The notes below the pieces were generated by a model that was not told the DNA's origin, did no database searches, and saw nothing but the letters and a program-made list of their open reading frames with translations. From positions 2,042,207 through 2,106,206 of the forward strand of contig CP054181.1 of NCBI GenBank assembly GCA_015709655.1: a DNA stretch of 64,000 nt, in the 5' to 3' direction. This DNA comes from Ignavibacteria bacterium (GTDB lineage: Bacteria > Bacteroidota > Ignavibacteria > Kapaibacteriales > Kapaibacteriaceae). Below, piece by piece: positions 28,336-38,300 of this stretch (position 1 is the first letter of the stretch; every line of letters starts with the position of its first letter). A program made the translations under genes and the position numbers.

Positions 28336-30162
28336 ATGAAAAACAGAATACTAAAATTTCTTTCCGGTTTTGCTGCAGCCGCACTCGTCGTTACCACGGC
28401 CATTGCACAACAGCCAACCCAGATTCAAGTTCACAATATCAATGCCGGTGCTGTAGGCGGCACCTGGCTGTTAAAGCCCGGTACTGCACCTACGGGATTG
28501 CATAACATTGTGTTTCCAAATTCCGGTGGCACTTTGGTTGTGTCGCCCACGGGCACACTCACCCCAAGCCGGTTAATGGTTACCAATGGCTCTGGTAATG
28601 CCGCCACATTGGATTTAGGGTCAGGGGGCCTGGTCTATGGTGTCGGCAATGTGCCTACTGTATTAACAGCAGGAGCACCAGGCACAGTACTCCAAATGAA
28701 CAGCTCCGGTACGGCACCCGAATGGGTACGTGCTAGTAACCTTGCCTGGCTGCTGGGCGGGAATACCGTTGCCGATAACAACCAGACAATTGGTACCAAT
28801 AGCAACCACGATTTTAATATTGAAACCAATGGAACAACACGGTGGACAGTTCCTGCAGCCGGCGGGTTAACCCAAACCGGTACGGGTGCTATTACCCTCG
28901 CTGGTGATATTGCTGCTACCGGAAGTACCAATATTGGCGGTTTAGACAAAACCCACTCAATTAGCGGAAGTCAAATAAGTATTTTGGGAAATGCAACAGC
29001 AGCCGCTACGATATCGCTCAGTACCGGAACCAATGCTCTTAGCAACTTGAATGTAACTTCACCTTCTGTAGGAATTAACAATCTAAACCAAGCTGGTCAA
29101 ACTGTTATTGGTTATAATACTGGTAGCACAAATAATCAGGTAACCATTCAAGCTTTTCAAAACAACATGATCGGTGATTTCAACATTCTCACAGGCAGAA
29201 CCCGGATCAACTTTGGCGGTTCAGCGATGACAGAAATTGCTACCAACAGTGCTACTGGAAACGTACTCGTTGGCAATAGCAGCAATACTGTAACTATAGA
29301 AGGTGGTACCAACACCATTACCGGTACAACCAACATTAACACCGTTAATACAGGATTGGTAACCACCATTGGGTACAACGTTGCTGGTAACGCTCTGACT
29401 ATAAACTCACCTACCATCACCGCCCCCAATATCCCTGCCGGTGCCGCTACCGACAACTTAGTAACCGTAGATGGGTCAGGTAATCTCCGCACAACCAGTG
29501 TTGCAACCATGCTTGGCAGTAGTGCCTGGGTAAATGGCGGTAACAGCTTTGGCACAACAGGTACACTGGGCACCAATGACACTTATGAATTAAACATTGA
29601 GACCGGCGGAACAACACGCTGGACAGTTCCTGCAGCCGGCGGTTTAACGCAAACGGACGCAGGTGCAATTTCGCTGGCCGGAACAGTTACTTCTACCGGA
29701 AGCACAAACCTTGGCGATAATGCTGCAGACGTGCATACAATACTCGGTGTAACCAATATCAATACGTCACTTGCTGCTGCTACTAACATTGGAACCGGTA
29801 CTGCCACCGGTAACGTAACCATTGGCAATACCGCTAACACCACCACACTTGGCAGCAAGGTAGTTGTAGGTGCAGGGACCGCACAGACAGTATTGAATGC
29901 AACCCTTGCCGCATTTGATGCATCGTACGTAAAGGTTACATCAACGACCGCAACATTAGGTGACTACATCACGATGCCGGCCGGTACCACCGGACAAATC
30001 GTCTATGTTGAAGTCATTAACAATGGTACACAAACGCTGAACATTCGTAACGAAGACAATGTTGCTGTACTTGGATCTGCCAATTCAGGCCAAACCGTCT
30101 TAGTTACCGCAATCCACAACGGCACTAAGTGGCTGCTCGTATCAATAACTGGTCAGCCATAA
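28336..30162 (+). CDS. secreted tail-fibre-like surface protein, relative of the giant gene
   Basis: A 608-residue protein with a signal peptide (ILKFLSGFAAAALVVTTAIAQ) preceded by GAAAGG eight bases before the ATG at 28336. The body repeats the TLGDNAADVHTILGVTNINTS and TIGTGTATGNVTIGN themes of the preceding gene. It also has AWLLGGNTVADNNQTIGTNSNHD, shared with the two genes at 31826 and 33197. The C-terminal 90 residues (YITMPAGTTGQIVYVEVINN...WLLVSI) parallel the tip of the giant protein. It lies 27 bases after that gene, so they form one transcription unit. No enzyme motif is seen. Confidence 0.75.
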   Translation: MKNRILKFLSGFAAAALVVTTAIAQQPTQIQVHNINAGAVGGTWLLKPGTAPTGLHNIVFPNSGGTLVVSPTGTLTPSRLMVTNGSGNAATLDLGSGGLVYGVGNVPTVLTAGAPGTVLQMNSSGTAPEWVRASNLAWLLGGNTVADNNQTIGTNSNHDFNIETNGTTRWTVPAAGGLTQTGTGAITLAGDIAATGSTNIGGLDKTHSISGSQISILGNATAAATISLSTGTNALSNLNVTSPSVGINNLNQAGQTVIGYNTGSTNNQVTIQAFQNNMIGDFNILTGRTRINFGGSAMTEIATNSATGNVLVGNSSNTVTIEGGTNTITGTTNINTVNTGLVTTIGYNVAGNALTINSPTITAPNIPAGAATDNLVTVDGSGNLRTTSVATMLGSSAWVNGGNSFGTTGTLGTNDTYELNIETGGTTRWTVPAAGGLTQTDAGAISLAGTVTSTGSTNLGDNAADVHTILGVTNINTSLAAATNIGTGTATGNVTIGNTANTTTLGSKVVVGAGTAQTVLNATLAAFDASYVKVTSTTATLGDYITMPAGTTGQIVYVEVINNGTQTLNIRNEDNVAVLGSANSGQTVLVTAIHNGTKWLLVSITGQP

Positions 30163-30213
30163 GCCCCTTAACACAGAATAACACTTACCAACACACTATC
30201 AATTGGATGTTGT

Positions 30214-30576
30214 ATGAAGAAACTGAATGTTCTCGCGACAACGGTCATCACGCTGCTGGTAGCCTCGGCCGCCATTCAGGCTGGAGGTCCGCCTGTATCG
30301 CCCCGGCAATGCGCTCGACAGCTTGTTGCCGATATGCGTAACTGTGGACGCCAGGGCGAACCTGGTGCGGTTGACCCGTCAAAATCCGGAAAAGGATTTG
30401 CTGTCACCAGTGCAAAGGATGCAAATACCACCCAGAGTGAAACTCCCGGAGCGTCGTGCCGTGCTACAGCACTGACTAATTATTACGAATGCATGGGCAT
30501 GGTGGAAGTTGTAAACCCGGGTGAAAAACCGGAAAAACCAACCGTTACCACAACGGAGAAGAAAACTGCTAAATAA
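30214..30576 (+). CDS. small secreted four-cysteine protein, unknown
   Basis: A 120-residue protein with a signal peptide (residues 1-23, ASAAIQA-G). The mature part has four Cys (in RQCARQL, RNCGRQ, ASCRAT and YECMGM), which could form two disulfides, and a Pro/Thr/Lys-rich tail (KPEKPTVTTTEKKTAK). No family was recognised. It follows the tail-fibre-like gene by 51 bases and precedes another secreted protein by 20, so it belongs to this cluster. Confidence 0.65.
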   Translation: MKKLNVLATTVITLLVASAAIQAGGPPVSPRQCARQLVADMRNCGRQGEPGAVDPSKSGKGFAVTSAKDANTTQSETPGASCRATALTNYYECMGMVEVVNPGEKPEKPTVTTTEKKTAK

Positions 30577-30596
30577 TTATTGAAAGGGGCTATGCC

Positions 30597-31181
30597 ATGT
30601 GCTCACGGTCTGCTTCCTATCTTTTATTAACAATCCTGCTTGCTGTTGGCACTGCCACAGCTCAGCGGGTTGTTACCAGCGGTATCATGCTGCACAATGG
30701 CAGCAGTATCGTAGAAATCCGGAATCCAAACACCTCGGGCAACTTTGTGCTTAAGTTGCCCGAGATTCCTACCCTGGCGCCCGGACAGCAGATGGTGCTG
30801 CAACTTATGGCGCAGGGAACCGATACCGGCACGGTTCTCTCGTATGATGTACCAGCTACATCGCAGACGTTATCGTCTGCCGACGCATCGGTATCACCCA
30901 CGTCCAGCCAGCCGGCCCCCTCGGTGATTCACGCTCTTACCGAACTCGACCTTCCGGTTATTGAGCCAACCGGCAGCTTTATTGCCCGCGTTGCCGTCCC
31001 CGGTATTCGCGCCGGTGCCGCAATCACCGTATCACCTGCCGGCGAAATGAATAGTACGTTGCACCCGGCATACGCCTGGGCCCCCATCGACTGTGTGGTG
31101 ATGATAAAGTTTATGAATTCAGGGAATGCCCCCCAGGACCTTGAACCAATGCAGTTCGCAGTGGGCGGGATAAACCCGTAG
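30597..31181 (+). CDS. secreted protein of unknown function whose stop lies in a repeat
   Basis: A 194-residue protein with a signal peptide (LLLTILLAVGTATAQ) and a beta-rich body (VVTSGIMLHNGSSIVEIRNPNTSGNFVLKLPEIP) that recalls the LPxxSGTLLV part of the surface proteins next to it. No known domain was recognised. Its last codons and the stop TAG (31179-31181) are the first bases of a GTAGGGGC repeat, so the repeat may have fixed the present C-terminus. It may be part of the same operon as the two genes before it. Confidence 0.6.
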   Translation: MCSRSASYLLLTILLAVGTATAQRVVTSGIMLHNGSSIVEIRNPNTSGNFVLKLPEIPTLAPGQQMVLQLMAQGTDTGTVLSYDVPATSQTLSSADASVSPTSSQPAPSVIHALTELDLPVIEPTGSFIARVAVPGIRAGAAITVSPAGEMNSTLHPAYAWAPIDCVVMIKFMNSGNAPQDLEPMQFAVGGINP

Positions 31182-31695
31182 GGGCGACCCTGGCCCTCCC
31201 GGGTCCCTCCCCCAACCCTGCACCCCCGCCAGCGAATCACAAAACAACGCGTTAACCGTAGGGGCGGCCCCATGTGGCCGCCCGGCGTATGGTGGCCCCG
31301 CGTAGACACCCGTCCGCAAACATCGTAAAAAACGAAACGAAAAAAATGTGGACCGTACGGGCGGCCCGACCCCACCCCCGGCCCCCTCCCCAAACGCGCA
31401 CGCGCGTTTAGGGAGGGGGAGCAGGTTTATAAAATTTTGGATATGCAAATCCGTACGGGCGGCCCCATGTGGCCGCCCGGCGTATGGTGGCCCCGCGTAG
31501 ACACCCGTCCGCAAACATCATAAAAAACGGTACGAAAAAAATGTGAACCGTAGGGGCGGCCCCACGTGGCCGCCCACCCGAATGGCGGTCCCGTGTGGGC
31601 GCCGCAAACATCATAAAAAACGGAACGAAAAAAATGTGAACCGTAGGGGCGGCCCCGCATGATCGCCCACCATACCACGTAGGGTCGCCCGACCT
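31176..31695. repeat. short palindromic repeats, island 3 (gap 31182-31825)
   Basis: At least six members of the GTAGGGGC family, most in units of about 95 bases. Each unit has the CCGTAGGGGCGGCCCC palindrome, then a GC-rich link, then an AT-rich tail with CAAACATCATAAAAAACG and GAAAAAAATGTG. Clear units begin near 31256, 31451, 31546 and 31640. A GC-rich hairpin repeat is embedded at 31382. Open frames here are translations of the repeats. Confidence 0.85.
31382..31419. repeat. GC-rich hairpin repeat, copy 2
   Basis: CCCCCTCCC and AAACGCG (31382-31398) pair with CGCGTTT and GGGAGGGGG (31403-31419), with one mismatch and a four-base loop. Same element as 9467-9500 and 35215-35252. Confidence 0.75.
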
Positions 31696-31825
31696 AAAAA
31701 ATCCATATTTCTACGTACGTAAAATCATTACAACACTTTAATTATAACCTCTTACTTTCGGGTACTTAATAAAGGGGCTTGGACAGGAGCCAAGCACTCT
31801 GCTGTTTTTCATAGGGAGAGTACGT

Positions 31826-32848
31826 ATGCAAATTGCACTACGATGTATTGTTGCCGGTATCACACTACTGTTTTTAGGAACTGTCGTACAGGCACAGACG
31901 CTGATTGGCGGGAAGATCCAATTGTTTAGTAGTGGTGCAACGTCGCACACGCTAATAATAACACCGCCGGTTCTAAGCGGTAACGTTACCTACACACTGC
32001 CAACAAGCAGCGGAACATTGCTGGTAAACAGTGGTTCGGGCGTATCAAACGCCTGGCTGCTGGGCGGGAATGACCTGTCGGGTCCGGCAGACAACAGAAT
32101 TGGATCCACAACGGCGCATGACGTTGTCCTGATTGCAGGCACCGGAGCAGCCCCTGCTAATGACAGACTTACAATACTCTCCGGCACAAATGCCATTACC
32201 AACCACGATGGCGGCGAGCTCCGCTTTGCCGAACCAACCGCCGGTGGCTCGAACTACTCTGCCTTTAAGGCCGGTACCCAGGGGAATGATATCACCTACA
32301 CGCTGCCTGCAGCCACACCCGGTACAAATGATGTGCTTACGGCCACGGCCGTATCGGGGAACGATGTAACTCTCGGATGGGCAGCACCTAGTGGTGGTGG
32401 AGGGTTGACACCTGTAACAGTAGAGAAAAGTAGCAACCAGATATTTAGCAATAATGGATATGCTAATGTTACAGATCTTGGATTTACAATGAAGCCGGGT
32501 AAGTTTTATAAATTTACCATTGTGTTAGAGATGACAAAGAATAATGTTGGCGGAAATGCAGTTGAGGGTCAACTCGAGTGGGGTGGTACACCAAATACTT
32601 CAGTTTTAAACTATGTAACCTCACTTGGAGAAACTGGTACAAGAACTACAGATAATCAGGACATTGCTTATATTCCATCAGCGGGACAGCAGACTGTAAC
32701 AGAAAGAATAACTGGAATTATAATGTATTCAGGGACTGCTAATTCAAACTTCCAGCTTAGAATGCGGCGCTCCGCTGGTGGTGGTGCTAATAGTCGAAAC
32801 TTAGTTATCAACGCAACTAACTCGTATATCACTTACTACGAGTTGTAG
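31826..32848 (+). CDS. secreted tail-fibre-like protein (340 aa)
   Basis: The signal peptide (residues 1-23, GTVVQAQ) is followed by TLIGGKIQLF and LPTSSGTLLVNSGSGVSNAWLLGGNDLSGPADNRIGSTTAHDV, a block shared almost word for word with the gene at 33197. Both also carry a RFAEPxAGGSxYSAFKAGTQG segment. The C-terminal 140 residues differ from the neighbour (KFYKFTIVLEMTKNNVGGNAVEGQLEW...) and form a predicted all-beta tip. GGGAG lies about 8 bases before the ATG. TACTTTCG at 31753 is a weak promoter candidate. A 17-bp hairpin follows the stop. Shared shaft plus variable tip suggests an adhesin family. Confidence 0.72.
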   Translation: MQIALRCIVAGITLLFLGTVVQAQTLIGGKIQLFSSGATSHTLIITPPVLSGNVTYTLPTSSGTLLVNSGSGVSNAWLLGGNDLSGPADNRIGSTTAHDVVLIAGTGAAPANDRLTILSGTNAITNHDGGELRFAEPTAGGSNYSAFKAGTQGNDITYTLPAATPGTNDVLTATAVSGNDVTLGWAAPSGGGGLTPVTVEKSSNQIFSNNGYANVTDLGFTMKPGKFYKFTIVLEMTKNNVGGNAVEGQLEWGGTPNTSVLNYVTSLGETGTRTTDNQDIAYIPSAGQQTVTERITGIIMYSGTANSNFQLRMRRSAGGGANSRNLVINATNSYITYYEL

Positions 32849-32889
32849 GGTACTATATATGGTATTGTAGCAGCGGTCACCCGTACTTT

Positions 32890-32927
32890 CACATTACAAG
32901 CCGACGCACGCGTCGGCTTGTAATGTG
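32890..32927. terminator. perfect 17-bp hairpin after the 340-aa surface gene
   Basis: Bases 32890-32906 pair perfectly with 32911-32927 around a CACG loop (the arm contains ACAAGCCGACG). It lies 42 bases after the stop. There is no T tract, so termination would be atypical; protection of the mRNA 3' end or a repeat element are alternatives. Confidence 0.5.
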
Positions 32928-32947
32928 TGGCAGGTGATGGGGGATGT

Positions 32948-33062
32948 AAAACCGTATGGGCAGGTTTCGAACCCGCCCGCACGAAACATCACAAAAATGA
33001 TCAAACCCCGTACGGGCGACCCCGCATGATCGCCCACCATACCACGTAGGGTCGCCCGACCT
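32948..33062. repeat. short palindromic repeats, island 4 (gap 32849-33196)
   Basis: Three GTAGGGGC-family members: a degenerate one near 32951, one at 33006 whose second half reads GCATGATCGCCC, and a trailing GTAGGGTCGCCCGACC. The 33006-33062 part is nearly the same as 31640-31692. Each copy lies about the same distance upstream of a surface gene start, so the 31640-31825 and 33006-33196 upstream regions may be duplicates. Confidence 0.75.
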
Positions 33063-33196
33063 AAAAATACGTATTTCTACGCACTTAAAATCATTACAGG
33101 GACTGTTCATACCTCGCATAGTTTCGCTTCAAAATACACGAGGGCGTATTTACGGTGGTAAACATCGTGAATACTATTTCCATTACGGAGGATTCT

Positions 33197-34732
33197 ATGC
33201 AATTTTCGGTACGAATTACGACAACTCTGTTCTTGTTTCTGGCCGGAACCGGTCTGTACGCACAGACACTCATCGGCGGCAAGTTGCAGGTTTTTGATGC
33301 TGCAACACCGTATGTAATGTTCTTGTCACCGTTCACGCCGTTGCCAAGCAACATTAACCTAACGTTGCCGGCAAGTAGCGGGACGTTGCTGGTGAACGAA
33401 GGTTCGGGGGTTTCGAATGCGTGGTTGCGTGGAGGTAATAACCTGGCCGGACCTGCCGATAACCGTTTGGGTTCTACGTCGGCCCATGATGTTATCCTGA
33501 TAGCCGGAGGGGGCTCAAACAACAGATTAACCCTGGTTGCAGCCAGTAATGCAATAACCAACCACGATGCCGGTGAATTCCGGTTTGCAGAGCCTGTTGC
33601 CGGTGGTTCCGATTACAGTGCGTTTAAAGCGGGAACTCAGGGTGCAACCATTGTATATACCCTCCCGTTAACTGTACCGGCAGCAAATCAGGTGCTTACT
33701 GCAACCGCAGTAAGTGGACAGGATGTTACATTGTCGTGGCTGGGTGCCGGTGGGTGGCTTTTAGGTGGCAACACCAGCGTCACAAATTCAAACAACATTG
33801 TGGGTATAGCCGAAGTGAATGCCAATCCGCTGCGCTTCTTTACCAACAACCTTGAAAGAATGCAGATTGCATCTGATGGCTCGGTTGCCATTGGTACTGT
33901 ACCCTTGGCAGGCTATAAGCTTGCAGTTGCCGGCAACATCCGCATGGTTGATGCTACATCATCAACAATTGCAGGTGCCACCGCATGTGAAATTCGCGAA
34001 ACAGGCGACATGCACGGTACTTCTGGTTTTACGGTTCAAAATAGACCCGGTGTTCATGGAGCCCTTATCACAACAGTTCCCAGCAGCCCTACTGTTAATC
34101 TTGCTGACCTGGGTTTAAAGGTGGGGGCGCATGTTCAGAATAACCTGCGCCTGGAGTTCCGTCCCAGTACCATACGTAACAATAGTTACAATACTGGATT
34201 TGGTGAATTCAATTGGTTCTTTAATACAAATGGGACAACACCAACCTATACTACCAGAATGGGTACAGGTGCAACATCATTTGAAACGGGTAACGTTGGA
34301 ATTGGCCATACAAATCCTTTAGAGAAGTTCACGGTAGGAACCTCCAGTCAGGAATTCCGGGTTAACTCCACCGGTAACCTGAGTCGAATTAACAATGTGC
34401 CGTACTCATGGCCTGCAGCAGCAGCCGGTGCAAACGGTTATGTGCTGAGTAGCACCACCGGTGGTAATCTCTCGTGGGTTAAAGCATCGAGTGTGACGGC
34501 TGTAACAAAGCGTGTTCTGGTAAACGTCGGCGGGGGTGCAGTGTATGTAATCAATGAGCCTGCTGTCACGGCAACCTCTGCAATCATTGTTAACCCGGAA
34601 AACGGAACAAATGTCAACATTACAGGATGCCATATTACCGACCGAGATGCAGGTGTATCATTCGAGGTTACATTTAATAATGCGCTGGGTGTGGGTACTG
34701 ACAAGTACCTGAATTATATGATTAGTGACTAA
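33197..34732 (+). CDS. secreted tail-fibre-like protein (511 aa)
   Basis: The ATG at 33197 has GGAGG six bases upstream; the signal peptide ends AGTGLYAQ. Residues 24-170 parallel the 340-aa protein (TLIGGKLQVF, LPASSGTLLVNEGSGVSNAWLRGGNNLAGPADNRLGSTSAHDV). A fibre-like middle follows (MQIASDGSVAIGTVPLAGYKLAVAGNI, TGNVGIGHTNPLEKFTV), typical of tail-fibre proteins that carry chaperone domains, but no S74 peptidase motif is clear. The C-terminus ends in a compact beta part (AIIVNPENGTNVNITGCHI). TAGTTTCG at 33119 is a weak promoter candidate. An intrinsic terminator follows. Confidence 0.73.
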   Translation: MQFSVRITTTLFLFLAGTGLYAQTLIGGKLQVFDAATPYVMFLSPFTPLPSNINLTLPASSGTLLVNEGSGVSNAWLRGGNNLAGPADNRLGSTSAHDVILIAGGGSNNRLTLVAASNAITNHDAGEFRFAEPVAGGSDYSAFKAGTQGATIVYTLPLTVPAANQVLTATAVSGQDVTLSWLGAGGWLLGGNTSVTNSNNIVGIAEVNANPLRFFTNNLERMQIASDGSVAIGTVPLAGYKLAVAGNIRMVDATSSTIAGATACEIRETGDMHGTSGFTVQNRPGVHGALITTVPSSPTVNLADLGLKVGAHVQNNLRLEFRPSTIRNNSYNTGFGEFNWFFNTNGTTPTYTTRMGTGATSFETGNVGIGHTNPLEKFTVGTSSQEFRVNSTGNLSRINNVPYSWPAAAAGANGYVLSSTTGGNLSWVKASSVTAVTKRVLVNVGGGAVYVINEPAVTATSAIIVNPENGTNVNITGCHITDRDAGVSFEVTFNNALGVGTDKYLNYMISD

Positions 34733-34786
34733 CTCCTTTCCTGCTTCATGCACCATGCTGAGTTGCATAAGAAACAAAGAAAAATC

Positions 34787-34818
34787 AAAAAGACGCCACA
34801 TCGGGCGTCTTTTTTTTT
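34787..34818 (+). terminator. intrinsic terminator after the 511-aa surface gene
   Basis: GACGCC (34792-34797) pairs with GGCGTC (34804-34809), extended by flanking A and T runs and followed by nine T. This is a standard Rho-independent terminator and closes the surface-protein cluster. Confidence 0.85.
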
Positions 34819-34840
34819 GCAGGCTGTTGCTGGGCCACAG

Positions 34841-35190
34841 GTCCGTACGGGCAACCCCACGTGGCTGCCCACCCGAATGGCGGTCCCGTGTGGTCGTCCG
34901 CAAACATCATAAAAAAACGAAACGAAAAAAATGCAAACCGTAGGGGCGGCCCCATGTGGCCGCCCACCCAAATGGCGGTTTCATATGGTCGTCCGCAAAC
35001 ATCATAAAAACATTAAACCGTATGGGTGGGAAACCCGCACGTACGAATCAATGTGGGAAAAAATGCACCACCCAAAATTGGCAATCACGCATAATGGGTG
35101 ATACGTGGAATGGACATCCACATGGGTGGGCGGCACGTGGGCGGGCGGCCACATGGGACGGGCGGCCACGTGGGGCCGCCCCTACGGGTT
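34841..35190. repeat. short palindromic repeats, island 5 (gap 34733-35317)
   Basis: At least five GTAGGGGC-family members with the usual CAAACATCATAAAAA spacers (34844, 34938, 35018, and an inverted cluster 35125-35187). The last cluster reads into the DUF2723 gene frame and would encode a WGRPYG-type peptide if translation started upstream, which is not credible. Confidence 0.8.
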
Positions 35191-35214
35191 GCATATACAA
35201 AATTTTGTGAATCT

Positions 35215-35252
35215 CCCCCTCCCTAAACGCGCGTGCGCGTTTGGGGAGGGGG
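35215..35252. repeat. GC-rich hairpin repeat, copy 3
   Basis: CCCCCTCCCTAAACGCG (35215-35231) pairs with 35236-35252 around a CGTG loop, one wobble. It lies 65 bases before the DUF2723 start. Confidence 0.75.
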
Positions 35253-35317
35253 CCGGGGGGCCGATTCCACCAGAAATGCCTAAATTCGCTACTTCATTTA
35301 AACCCAGAATTCTGACT

Positions 35318-38300
35318 ATGCAGAACAATTCCCGAATGCTGCACTATGTTTTTGCAGCCTTAGTGTTTGTAGTTTCTTTTACAACCTATACGCTGACCGT
35401 GCAGCCAACGGTACCGTTTTGGGACTGTGGTGAGTTTACTGCCGCCGCGGTACAGCAACAGGTACCGCACCCACCGGGAGCACCACTCTTTTTAATGGTT
35501 GGAAAGCTATTCAACCTGATTCCGATTGGCGACGAAGGATGGCGGGTGAATATGCTCAGTGTGGTGGCAAGTGCGCTGACGGTGCTACTGCTGTATTTGA
35601 TTACCGTAAAGGTGATCCGGCACTTCTTCCTGGAGCCCCTTGACACCTTCGGCAATCAGCTTCTGGTGCTGGGCTCAGGTGCAATGGCGGCTCTTGCCTA
35701 CACCTTTACCGATACGTTCTGGTTTAATGCCGTGGAGAGCGAGGTGTACGCCTCGTCGTCACTGTTCGTGGCCCTCATCGTTTGGCTGATGATGATTTGG
35801 AGTGAGAGGGCCGACGATCCCGGTAATGAAAAATATTTACTGTTAATTGCCTACCTTATTGGTTTGTCGGTAGGTGTACACCTGCTCTCTATCCTTGCGA
35901 TTTTCTCGCTGGTACTGCTGATTTATCTGCGTAAGTACAAATGGAGTGTAAAGGGGCTTGTGCTGACGGGTCTGGTAGGTGTTGCAGCATTTGTTATTGT
36001 TTATTACTTTGTGATTATGCGCTTCCCGGCCTTCTTTGCCGGCACGTTCCCGTTCTTCCGTACCGAAGCACGCGAATTCCCGATTTCAGATAACGCGCTG
36101 ATGCCGGTAGTTGGACTCCTGCTGATTGCCGGGACGGCGTGGCTGGCATGGTGGGGACATCGCCGGAACAAGGGCATGGTGTCGCTCAGCGCAACCAGTA
36201 TTCTGCTTATCCTGCTCGGCTACAGCACCTATGCCCACATCATGATCCGGGCCAACAGTAATCCTCCGATGAACGAAAATAATCCAAAGGATTTCTCGGG
36301 TCTGGTGTCGTACCTTGGACGTGAACAGTACGGCGAAGCGCCAATGTGGCCCCGCCGCTACCAAACCGATCCGCGCTTCCGCAAGGCGTACCTTGAGGCT
36401 GGAAAATGGAATGAGATTGCTACCAAGGTGGTTACGCGTAAGGATGGTACCAGAATGCGCATGCCCGATTACTCCAAGACCAAGGTGAATACAGCGGGCG
36501 AACTCAAGTATATGTGGGACTATCAGGCGTATCACATGTATTGGAGGTACTTCCTGTGGAACTTCAGCGGAAGGGTGAGTGACAGGCAGGATGCGCCGGC
36601 ATATATTCCCTTGGCAACGTCGGCAAGTACGGTAGAGTACTGGACGCATAAAACAGGGTTCGGTCAGGACTGGCCGGTGAACCTGTGGGCATTGCCATTA
36701 CTGATAGGCCTGTATGGTTTGATCGTTCACTTTAAACGCGATCCACGGATGGCAAGTATCTTCCTTGTCCTGTTCTTAATGACAGGCATCCTGGCAGCCT
36801 TGCAACAGAACCAGCAGAATCCGCAGCCACGGGAGCGCGACTACTTCTACGTGGCGTCGTTCTTTGTATGGGCAATGTGGATTGGTATCGGCACATTTGG
36901 CCTGCTGAGCGAGGTCCGCAAGAACGTTGCCCTCCAGGGCGGCGTGTTTGCCGTCCTCCTGGCCGTTCTCCCGCTGAACATGGCCTGGCAGGAATGGCAT
37001 GTACACTCCCGCGCCGGTAACTACATGGCGTTCGACTACGCATATAACATCCTGCAAAGCGCTGATAAAGATGCAATCATCTTTACAAACGGTGATAACG
37101 ACACCTTCCCGGTGTGGTACCTGCAGGATGTTGCAGGCGTCCGGCAGGATGTCCGCATCGTTAACCTGTCGCTTGGACAAACTACGTGGTATGTTGATCA
37201 GTTAAAAAATCAGACGCCACACGGCACGAAGAAAATCCCACTGTCGTTCTCCGATGAATCGCTGAGGGTGAGCGAGGAAGATCCCAAGGCGCTTGGCATG
37301 GAGTTCGGATACGAGCAGGTTGTAGAAGTTCCGGTAAAACCCGAGATCTTGGCACAGTACACCAAGGATCCGTCTGTCATTAATGCCGGTGTGATGCGGT
37401 GGACGTTCCGCGGTTCACGGCGGCAGCAGGACGACCAGGGCAGGATGATGTACTTTATCGGCGTACAGCATAAGCTGGTCCGCGATATCATCGAGCAAAC
37501 GAAGTTCGAACGTCCGGTGTACTTCAGTACATCGGTTGGATCTCCGGAATGGGCCGATGAGTTTGTAGGTCTGGGTGACTTCCTGCGCCTGGAAGGTATG
37601 TGCCTGCGGGTTTGCCCCGTACCCCAGCGCTCGTCGGTGGGCGAGGGCGTCAGCCGCGAACGCATGGAAGCCGCTATCATGAAAACCCTGGATGGCGACG
37701 AGTACTTTAAAGAACCACATCAGGGGCTGAAATTCAGAAATCTGGGTGGCGGACCAACGTATTATGACGATGTGCATCGCGGATACGTTCTGAACTACCG
37801 TAATGTTTTTTATAAATATGCAACCTACTTGCTGTACGATGAACAGGATACGCTTCGTGCCGGACAGGTGCTGAAAGCCATGAATCAGAAACTGTCGCTT
37901 GACAGGTTCCCGATGGGCGTAGCGTTCGAACTGCAAATGGCAAAGTTTGCCGAACTGTGTAACGATACATCGGAAGCTCGTGCCCTTGCAACACGGGCGC
38001 TGACAAGTGCCAGGGTACTGCTTGATAAGCCGATGCTGATTGCCGTTGAGCCGCAGGCCGACAAGGATATGCAGCCCGGACGGTATGCGGCCGAGGCGTG
38101 CATGGTTCTTCGGCAGTGGTCAGAAGCCAAGAACTACTATAACCAGCTTGCCACCACCACACGTCAGCCGGTATTTGCCTACCTTGCCGATGATGTGGAG
38201 GTTTCCCGTCTTGAAAAGTCGGGTGATTTGAAAGGGGCTTTGGCGGCTGCTCAGGCGCTGCAAAGCAAGTATCCGATGAATGCTGACCAGGGTATGCAGC

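Noticed and set aside
31176..31695. Possible CRISPR array
   Set aside because: The repeated parts are palindromic and GC-rich, the linking parts are conserved rather than unique, unit spacing is uneven, and no cas gene is present.
35105..35317. Longer N-terminus for the DUF2723 protein
   Set aside because: It would translate repeats (GGHMGRAATWGRPYG) and the GC-rich hairpin; the ATG at 35318 gives the normal first helix.
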